Positions 58,640-64,000 of a DNA stretch of 64,000 nucleotides are shown piece by piece (position 1 is the stretch's first letter; each line of letters begins with the position of its first letter). This DNA is from Streptomyces sp. CGMCC 4.7035. Lineage in GTDB: Bacteria > Actinomycetota > Actinomycetes > Streptomycetales > Streptomycetaceae. The notes beneath the pieces were generated by a model. The model was given only the letters and a program-made list of their open reading frames with translations, was not told the DNA's origin and searched no databases. The stretch is from positions 62,001 to 126,000 of the forward strand of contig NZ_CP134053.1 in the NCBI RefSeq assembly GCF_031583065.1, read 5' to 3'. A program made the position numbers and the translations under genes.

Positions 58640-60604
58640 TCAGCTGGTGAAGATGAAGTACTTCCACGCCCCGTGCGTCGTCGAGTTCACGACGTCACCC
58701 GACGTGCTGTTGTAGTACGAGGAGCGGACGCGCATGCGGTAGCCCGTCTCGTGGGTGCCGCCGAGGCGGACCTTCGAGACACCCGTGGAGCTCAGCTTGA
58801 AGTACTCGGAGCCCGCGTCGTACCAGGTGCCCTGGTAGTAGACCTCCAGCTGGAGCTGCTGGCTGCGGTTCGGGTACGCCGTCATCGTCGTGGTGAACAG
58901 CGGGTCCTTGGACTTGTGGAAGTAGTAGTAGGTGTGGCCCCACGTGTACTTCGTCTTGTACTGGCCGCTGATCGACGTCGAGACCTTCACCTTGGCGCCC
59001 ACCGTGCTGGTGGCCGTCTTCGGCTTGTAGCGGGAGTCGCCCGCGAACTTCGCGACGACCTTGGTGTCACGGGTCAGGCGCAGGGTGACGGACAGGTTGC
59101 CGCTGCTGTTGACCGTGCCGGACTTCACGAGCTTGTTCGGCTTGTCCGTGCCGAACGGGTCGGCCCAGATCTCGACCTTGCGGTTCTTGTACGTCGTACC
59201 GAGGTGCGCCGTGAAGGTCACGTCCTTGCCGTAGGCGTACACCTTGCGGTTGTTGTTGAGCGTCAGGGTCGGCGTGGCGCGCGATACCGCCACCACGTCC
59301 GCGGCGCTTGCCGCGGTGTGGGTGGCGTCGCCCGCGTAGGTCACCTTGTACGTGACCTTGCCACCGGCCGGCGGGGTGTCCTTGAAGGAGAACTTCCCTC
59401 CGCTGCCGAGGTACTTGGTGCCCAGCGACTTGCCGTTCGGCGACTCCAGGTCCGTGCGGGTGACCGTCAGCGGGGTCCCGGCGGGCAGTGGCAGTGTCGC
59501 GGTGAGCGCGCCCGTGACCGTCAGGGACTTGGCGCGCGTGGCGGTGGCCGGGGCGTTGACCTTGAGGGCCGGCGCGTACTTGCGGGGCTCGTCGACGACG
59601 TGGAACAGGGTGGAGTCGTCGGACCCGCCCAGCACGAACAGCTTGCTGCCGTCGGCCGACCAGTTCGTGGAGTGACCGCCCCACGGCATCCAGCCGTCCG
59701 ACAGGTTACGGATGCTGGCGGGCCGGCTCGGGTCGGTGCTGAAGACGTATGTGTCGCCGACGTTGTCGGTGTCGAGGACGGTGGCCGCGACCGTGCCGTC
59801 CGGCGCGACGCTGACCGTCTCCGGTTCGGACACGACGGGGTAGGTGCGCACCTCCGCCAGGTCGGAGAGCCGGTACTCGGTGAGCGCCCGGTTTCCGGGC
59901 CCGGCCACGACGACGTTCTGGCCGTCCGGGGTGAGGGCCGCGTCGTGGTAGAAGCCGCCCTTGTCGGCGGACACGCGGATCACCGGGGTGCCGGAGGAGA
60001 TGTCGTAGACGACGATCGGACCGGAGCTGATGTGCGCGTCGAGAGCGAGCAGCGTGCCCGGGTTGTCGGGGTCGGCGTAGAGCTCGGGTGGGCTGGAGAA
60101 GTCGTGCCCGGCCGCCAGGTCGAGCGTCACCGTGGGCGTCTCGGCGGTCAGGTCGACCATGCCGAGCCCGGATTCCCACTGGTCGCCGTAACCGAACCAC
60201 AGCCTGCCGTCGGCGTAGGCGAGACGGGACGGGATGGTCCTGGCGCCGGTCGGGTATTCGGCGGTCTGCTTGAGCGTCGCCGTGTCGAAGGCGACGATCT
60301 TGTCCGCGCCCTCGACCGCGGCGTACAGCGTGCCGGAGTCCGGGCTCAGTTCGAGGTCCCGGACCTGGGGCAGGCCGGTAAGGGTGGCGGTGACCTTGCC
60401 GGTGTAGTCGGTGACGACGATCTCGTTCTGGTACCGGGCGCTGAAGAACAGCCGCTGGTGGACGCCGTCCACGACCGTGTCGTCCGCGTCCTTGACCGCG
60501 ATGGGCCTGACGGTGTCGGCGAACGCCGCCGGTGCGGCGGTCAGCACCGCCGAGCTGAAGAGGGCCGCCAGTGCTGCGGCGGCCGGAAGGGTGCGCATAC
60601 GCAC
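58640..60604 (-). CDS. Secreted beta-propeller / Ig-like repeat protein (paralogue 2)
   Basis: 654 residues from GTG 60604, preceded by GGGGGG. Signal peptide MRTLPAAAALAALFSSAVLT then an A-x-A site. The layout matches the protein at 21959-23908: propeller (about 40-330), two Ig-like domains (ALKVNAPATATRAKSLTVTG; ATPTLTLNNNRKVYAYGKDV), and a C-terminal beta domain ending WKYFIFTS. The Ig and C-terminal parts are plainly more alike than the propellers. The genes are in opposite orientation about 35 kb apart. Convergent with the TPR protein gene across 22 bp. Confidence 0.87.
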   Translation of the reverse strand: MRMRTLPAAAALAALFSSAVLTAAPAAFADTVRPIAVKDADDTVVDGVHQRLFFSARYQNEIVVTDYTGKVTATLTGLPQVRDLELSPDSGTLYAAVEGADKIVAFDTATLKQTAEYPTGARTIPSRLAYADGRLWFGYGDQWESGLGMVDLTAETPTVTLDLAAGHDFSSPPELYADPDNPGTLLALDAHISSGPIVVYDISSGTPVIRVSADKGGFYHDAALTPDGQNVVVAGPGNRALTEYRLSDLAEVRTYPVVSEPETVSVAPDGTVAATVLDTDNVGDTYVFSTDPSRPASIRNLSDGWMPWGGHSTNWSADGSKLFVLGGSDDSTLFHVVDEPRKYAPALKVNAPATATRAKSLTVTGALTATLPLPAGTPLTVTRTDLESPNGKSLGTKYLGSGGKFSFKDTPPAGGKVTYKVTYAGDATHTAASAADVVAVSRATPTLTLNNNRKVYAYGKDVTFTAHLGTTYKNRKVEIWADPFGTDKPNKLVKSGTVNSSGNLSVTLRLTRDTKVVAKFAGDSRYKPKTATSTVGAKVKVSTSISGQYKTKYTWGHTYYYFHKSKDPLFTTTMTAYPNRSQQLQLEVYYQGTWYDAGSEYFKLSSTGVSKVRLGGTHETGYRMRVRSSYYNSTSGDVVNSTTHGAWKYFIFTS

Positions 60605-60708
60605 GCTGATTCGAACCCCCCGGATCGAAAAAGTGGTCAAAGTCCGCCCTGCGCACGGCAGTTGTGTGGTTCCTGTGTGCCGGGTGTGGCGGATGAGCGA
60701 AGACTAAG

Positions 60709-61950
60709 TCATGCCACCGACAGATGGGCCAGCGCCCCCGACACCAGCGTCCGGATGCCGGGGACGAGTGTGGACAGGTCGGGCGCGAAGTGCGGGCTGT
60801 GGTTGCTCGGGACCGCCGCGAACTTCTGCATCAGGTCCGCGCCCGGTGCCGCCTGCCAGACATCGGCCGGGGTGCTCGTCACGAACCAGTACGCGTACGG
60901 GACCCCGTCCGGCGCCAGGTCCGCGAAGTCCTCGCTGCCCATCGCCGGCCCCGGGTCGAAGACCGTGCCCTCCCCGAACACCTCGCCGTGCACGGCGGCG
61001 ACGCGGCGGTCCGTGTCGGCGTCGTTGACCGTCACCGGGAAGTCCACGCCGACGGTCACCTCGGGCTCGCGCGGGCAGCCCGCCGCCAGGCACTCGCCCG
61101 CCGCGACGCGCCGCACCGCGGCGACCATCCGGTCGCGGACCTCGGCCGACTGCGTGCGCAGGTTCAGGGCGATGTGCGCCCGGGACGGGATGATGTTGTG
61201 CCGGGTGCCCGCCTCGATCCGGCCCACGGTCAGCACCGCGGAGTCGCGCGCCGCGATCTCCCGGCTGACGACGGTCTGAAGACGGGTGACGAGGTACGCG
61301 GCCGTCACCACGGGGTCCACCGTCGACTCCGGGCGCGAGCCGTGGCCGCCCCGGCCGTGCACGACGATGTCCACGTCCGTGGAGGCCGCGAGGATCGGGC
61401 CCGGTACGTGCGCGTACAGGCCGGCCGGGCCCGGCGCCGCGTGCTGGGCGAGCAGTACGTCGGGGCGCGGGAAGCGTTCGTACAGCCCGTCCGCGACCAT
61501 CGCCCGCGCGCCCTGACCGGTCTCCTCGGCGGGCTGGCCCACCACGAGCAGCGTGCCCGACCAGGCGTCGCGCCCGGCGGCGAGCGCCCCGGCCGCGCCC
61601 GCCAGCCAGGTGACGTGCAGATCGTGCCCGCAGGCGTGCATCACGTCCGCCACCTCGGAGGCGTACGGCAGCCCCGTCTCCTCGGTGACGGGCAGCGCGT
61701 CCATGTCGGCGCGCAGCAGGACGGTCGGCCCGTCGCCGTTGCGCAGCACGCCGACGACCCCGGTGCCGCCGACGCCCTCGGCCGTCTCGTACCCGGCCGT
61801 GCGCAGCCGCTCGGTGAGCTTCCCGGCGGTCCGGTGCTCGCGCAGGGACAGTTCGGGGTGGCGGTGCAGATCCCGGTAGCAGTCCTCCAGGTCCGGGACC
61901 GGGAGGTCGGCGGTGAGGTCCAACGCGGTGCGCGCGGCGGCGGAGGTCAC
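60709..61950 (-). CDS. M20 family amidohydrolase (metallopeptidase)
   Basis: 413-residue zinc amidohydrolase of the hippurate/IAA-amino-acid hydrolase group. Metal ligands: LLRADMDALPVTE, MHACGHDLHV, QPAEETGQGARAM, and a late His in AMGSEDFADL context; the dimerisation domain contains HGRGGHGSRPESTVDPV. It cleaves N-acyl amino acids or similar amides; the exact substrate is unknown. GTG 61950 lacks a clear SD. Its start lies 38 bp below the small peptide gene, on the same strand, so it may be cotranscribed with it and could process the peptide or its product. Confidence 0.92.
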   Translation of the reverse strand: MTSAAARTALDLTADLPVPDLEDCYRDLHRHPELSLREHRTAGKLTERLRTAGYETAEGVGGTGVVGVLRNGDGPTVLLRADMDALPVTEETGLPYASEVADVMHACGHDLHVTWLAGAAGALAAGRDAWSGTLLVVGQPAEETGQGARAMVADGLYERFPRPDVLLAQHAAPGPAGLYAHVPGPILAASTDVDIVVHGRGGHGSRPESTVDPVVTAAYLVTRLQTVVSREIAARDSAVLTVGRIEAGTRHNIIPSRAHIALNLRTQSAEVRDRMVAAVRRVAAGECLAAGCPREPEVTVGVDFPVTVNDADTDRRVAAVHGEVFGEGTVFDPGPAMGSEDFADLAPDGVPYAYWFVTSTPADVWQAAPGADLMQKFAAVPSNHSPHFAPDLSTLVPGIRTLVSGALAHLSVA

Positions 61951-61988
61951 GGGGGAAGCGTATGCCGAGTCGAGGCCGGGGACCGTCG

Positions 61989-62141
61989 CTATCTGGCGTT
62001 CTGGAGCTGCTCGACCTGGCGGGCAGGGCCCGGCTCCGCGGACCCGGCCGGCCCCGTGTGGGCGGCCATGGTCAGGGCGGCGACGGCGATCAGGGCCGCG
62101 GCGACGCTTCGGGAGTAGCGGGCGGCTGTTCGTCGGAGCAC
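61989..62141 (-). CDS. Small exported peptide precursor (candidate signalling peptide)
   Basis: 50 codons from GTG 62141 to TAG 61989-61991. A basic N-terminus (LRRTAARYSRS), a hydrophobic core (VAAALIAVAALTMAAHTG) and a likely cleavage site (PAGSAEPG) form a signal peptide; the mature tail (about 15 residues) ends ARQVEQLQNAR. Codon third positions are mostly G/C, and a purine-rich stretch (GAGGCGAGG) lies upstream. It is divergent from an XRE-TPR regulator, the arrangement of secreted peptide pheromones and their RRNPP-type receptors. Expression and signalling are inference. Confidence 0.6.
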   Translation of the reverse strand: MLRRTAARYSRSVAAALIAVAALTMAAHTGPAGSAEPGPARQVEQLQNAR

Positions 62142-62174
62142 GGCGGCCTCGCCTCGCTTCGCATCAGCGGTTGG

Positions 62175-62188
62175 TTAAGCACGCTTGA
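62175..62188. promoter_or_regulatory. Repeated site next to the peptide gene
   Basis: TTAAGCACGCTTGA contains the dyad AAGC-ac-GCTT and the half-site GCACGCTTGA, which recurs as GCATGCTTGA at 62348-62357. It lies ~38 bp upstream of the peptide start. A second GTTAAGC/GCTTAAC dyad spans 62173-62213 in the same AT-rich region. Confidence 0.5.
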
Positions 62189-62341
62189 TAAACAGGTTTA
62201 ATGCGCGGCTTAACGTAGGCCTTTCGGCGGGAGCGTGCAAGGGGGTCGGCAAGGCCCGCAGGACATACTTGCCCGTTTTTAACTGCGCTTTCACATATGG
62301 AGAGTTGGATAAAAGTCAGAGTCGGCCAGATGTAAGCCGAC

Positions 62342-62357
62342 TTAATGGCATGCTTGA
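62342..62357. promoter_or_regulatory. Repeated site abutting the XRE-TPR start
   Basis: TTAATGGCATGCTTGA shares TTAA and GCRYGCTTGA with 62175-62188, in the same orientation, and ends 3 bp before the regulator ATG. Binding here would block its own transcription or translation, consistent with autoregulation. No SD precedes the ATG, so the mRNA may be leaderless. Confidence 0.45.
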
Positions 62358-62360
62358 CTC

Positions 62361-63704
62361 ATGGAGGAGCGCGACGACCCGGAGACCATCGGCCGGAGGG
62401 TGCAGCAGCTGCGGACCGAGCGCGGGCTGACGCAGAAGCAGCTCGCGGAGCCGGTGTACACGCCCGCGTACATCTCCACCGTGGAGGCGGGCCGCGTCCG
62501 CGCCTCCGAACCGGCACTGCGGCACATCGCCGAGCGGCTCGGCATCGCGTACGAGGAGCTGGTGACCGGACGTCCGGCCCATCTCGCCACCGGTCTGCGG
62601 CTCCGGCTCACCGACGCCCAGCGCACCCTCGCCACCGGCGCGGCCGAGGTCGCGGCCGAGCAGTACGGGGCGCTGCTGACCGAGGCCGAGGCGCACGGGC
62701 TCGTCGCCGAACAGGCCGCCGCGCTGCTCGGACTCGGCGAGTGCGCGATGGAGCTGGGCGACCTGGCGACGGGGCGACAGCACTTCGAGCGGGCGGAGAA
62801 GTGCCTGGACGACGCACCGCTGCCCAGCCGGGTCCCGGCACTGCGCGGCCGTGCCGTCTCGCACTACCTCGCCGGTGAACTCCGGTACGCCTGTTACCTG
62901 CTGGAGTCCACCCTCGACGAGCTCAACCGGTCCGGGCTGCACGACCCGGACGCCCTGCTGCTGCTCTACGCGAGCGCCATCGGCCCGTACATGGACATGG
63001 GCGCGCACGCGCGGGCGGCACAGGCGGCCGAGATCGCGCTGGCGCTCGCCCCCCAGGTGGGCGACCCGGCGCTGGTCGCGCGCATGCACCGGTCGGTGGC
63101 CCGCACGCTCCTCGCGGAGGGCCGCGTCGCCGAGGCGGATGCCTCCCTCGCCAAGGCCGCCGAGCTGTACCGGCAGCTGCAGATCCGCACCGAGCTGGCC
63201 AACTGCCACTGGATGCGCGGCTACCTGTACGCGCAGAACGGCGAACTCGACCGTGCCGAGAGCGAGTTGCGCGAAGCCCTCGCCATGCTCTCCGAGAAAC
63301 GGGCCGCCCTCTACAGCAGCCAGGTCGCGGTGGAGCTGGCGGATGTGCTGCACCGGCGCGGGAAGTCCGAGGAGGCCGCCGGGCTGCTGCACGACGTCCT
63401 CGGCGACATCGGCCCCGAGCGCGGCGCCGTGCACTCGGCCGGCGCGCACCGCCTCCTGGGCATCATCGCGGAGGACGCGCGCGACACGGAGGCCGCGGAG
63501 GAGCACTACGTCCGTGCGCTGAGCCTGCTGGAGCGGGCGGGCGCCGCGGGCGACCTGGCGGACCTGTGCCGTCTGCTCGGCGATCTGCTGCGCCGTACGG
63601 GCCGGGTGGAGGCGGCCCTGGACGCGTACCGCACGGGCCTCGGCCACCGCACCGCCCCCGGCACGACGACCCTGGGCCCGGCACCGGCGCAGCCGCCGAT
63701 CTGA
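62361..63704 (+). CDS. XRE-family HTH regulator with TPR array (RRNPP-like)
   Basis: 447 residues. The N-terminal XRE helix-turn-helix (about 8-70; GLTQKQLAEPVYTPAYISTV is the HTH core) is followed by a long TPR superhelix (about 85-430) with repeated helical pairs (ALLGLGECAMELGDLATGRQ, HRSVARTLLAEGRVAEADAS, MRGYLYAQNGELDRAESELR, HRLLGIIAEDARDTEAAEEH). XRE+TPR is the architecture of peptide-responsive RRNPP regulators (PlcR/Rgg/PrgX types). ATG 62361 has no SD. Divergent from the small exported peptide gene, which may encode its ligand. Other XRE-TPR proteins in Streptomyces have unrelated ligands. Confidence 0.9.
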   Translation: MEERDDPETIGRRVQQLRTERGLTQKQLAEPVYTPAYISTVEAGRVRASEPALRHIAERLGIAYEELVTGRPAHLATGLRLRLTDAQRTLATGAAEVAAEQYGALLTEAEAHGLVAEQAAALLGLGECAMELGDLATGRQHFERAEKCLDDAPLPSRVPALRGRAVSHYLAGELRYACYLLESTLDELNRSGLHDPDALLLLYASAIGPYMDMGAHARAAQAAEIALALAPQVGDPALVARMHRSVARTLLAEGRVAEADASLAKAAELYRQLQIRTELANCHWMRGYLYAQNGELDRAESELREALAMLSEKRAALYSSQVAVELADVLHRRGKSEEAAGLLHDVLGDIGPERGAVHSAGAHRLLGIIAEDARDTEAAEEHYVRALSLLERAGAAGDLADLCRLLGDLLRRTGRVEAALDAYRTGLGHRTAPGTTTLGPAPAQPPI

Positions 63705-63716
63705 CAGCCGGCTCCT

Positions 63717-63737
63717 GGGCGGACGACAGGACCTAGG
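63717..63737. repeat. Relic of the MITE-like element's right end
   Basis: GGGCGGACGAC followed by AGGACCTAGG matches the right end of the element at 30460-30642 after loss of a 14-bp internal stretch between its two GACGAC repeats. It lies between the XRE-TPR gene and the convergent sulfatase gene. Confidence 0.6.
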
Positions 63738-63740
63738 CAC

Positions 63741-64000
63741 CTAGGGAGTGACGATCGGGAAGTCCCGGTCCGGCTGTGTCACATACGAGAACAGTCGCTT
63801 CAGCAGCCCCCGGTCGCCGTCGGTCTCGATGCCCGCGAGGCCCTTGCCCGACAGCAGGCCGAACAGTTCGGGACGGGTCAGGGTGAGCGTCAGGCCCGCG
63901 TGCGGCTTCGGGGTGCGGTGCAGCGGCAGGCTGCGGTGCGTCAGTGCGCCGTGCTCCAGATTGATCCGGTGCCGGCGCCCCTCGTCGATGACGACCAGGT
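63741..64000 (-). CDS. Alkyl sulfatase-like metallohydrolase, C-terminal part only
   Basis: The minus frame ending at TAG 63743-63741 encodes ~86 residues and is open to the window edge. The sequence (LEHGALTHRSLPLHR, GLTLTLTRPELFGLLSGKGL, then FSYVTQPDRDFPIVTP) matches the C-terminal SCP2-like domain of SdsA/BDS1-type alkyl sulfatases, whose N-terminal metallo-beta-lactamase domain would lie beyond position 64000. Such enzymes cleave sulfate from alkyl esters. Assignment rests on the small C-terminal domain only. Confidence 0.7.
   Translation of the reverse strand, partial: LVVIDEGRRHRINLEHGALTHRSLPLHRTPKPHAGLTLTLTRPELFGLLSGKGLAGIETDGDRGLLKRLFSYVTQPDRDFPIVTP

Noticed and set aside
1..64000. 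tRNA, rRNA, riboswitch or prophage
   Set aside because: Reading the intergenic regions showed no tRNA-like or rRNA sequence, no recognisable riboswitch core near aspS, metG or other genes, and no phage structural or integrase genes. A covariance-model scan would be needed to exclude small RNAs.

Overview
The window is high-GC DNA with strong third-position GC bias and many GTG starts. It carries actinobacterial hallmark families: DUF397/DUF5753 proteins, a mycothiol-dependent maleylpyruvate-isomerase-type protein, DUF6458, FCD-GntR, several SpoIIE-type PP2C phosphatases and large exported beta-propellers. This indicates a Streptomyces chromosome, probably its conserved core. From memory, the order kinases - bkd/odh genes - D-Ala-D-Ala carboxypeptidase - acyl-CoA dehydrogenase - aspS - metG resembles the SCO38xx region of S. 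coelicolor; this was not checked by alignment.

Layout. 1-2.7 kb: two divergent Pkn-type Ser/Thr kinases, the first cut by the window edge. 3.7-7.3 kb: a three-gene branched-chain 2-oxoacid (or related) dehydrogenase operon (E1alpha, E1beta, E2) behind a perfect palindrome. 7.4-14.7 kb: D-Ala-D-Ala carboxypeptidase, a GntR-MFS operon, a nitrilase-superfamily amidase, a DinB-like protein, and an AraC/GlxA-LURP operon divergent from a cupin gene. 14.8-28.4 kb: a thioredoxin-NHL protein, M18 aminopeptidase, acyl-CoA dehydrogenase with two TetR-like operator candidates, an SseB-like protein, a secreted beta-propeller, pirin, an AI-2E family permease and a PAS-GAF-PP2C-HATPase signalling protein. 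28.7-37.3 kb: aspS, a MITE-like hairpin element, and two tandem FG-GAP secreted proteins that share a 392-bp tract with one mismatch.

37.6-41.1 kb is a scar-like region. It holds an AAA ATPase with a 36-bp near-palindrome upstream, two truncated gene remnants joined end to end, a DUF397 pair, and a pectate lyase pseudogene that lacks its 5' end and carries a frameshift. 41.2-54.1 kb: metG, a repeat-rich vWA protein, a Tat-exported PhoX phosphatase with a PHO box, a FUSC permease operon (including a DUF7144-like membrane gene with an apparent 1-bp frameshift), an alpha/beta hydrolase divergent from a MocR regulator, and membrane proteins. 54.5-64 kb: an NAD(P)-binding oxidoreductase, a membrane PP2C phosphatase, an unusual TPR protein, a second secreted beta-propeller (paralogue of the one at 22 kb), an M20 amidohydrolase, and an alkyl-sulfatase-like gene cut by the edge.

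The most interesting candidate system is at 61.99-63.70 kb. A previously easy-to-miss 50-codon gene for a small exported peptide is divergent from an XRE-TPR regulator. They share an AT-rich intergenic region with repeated GCRYGCTTGA sites. The arrangement is that of a peptide-pheromone/RRNPP-type circuit, which is little described in Streptomyces. This is an inference from architecture only. A second theme is structural plasticity at gene ends: short tandem duplications that copy the stop codon and its flank occur at four genes or more.
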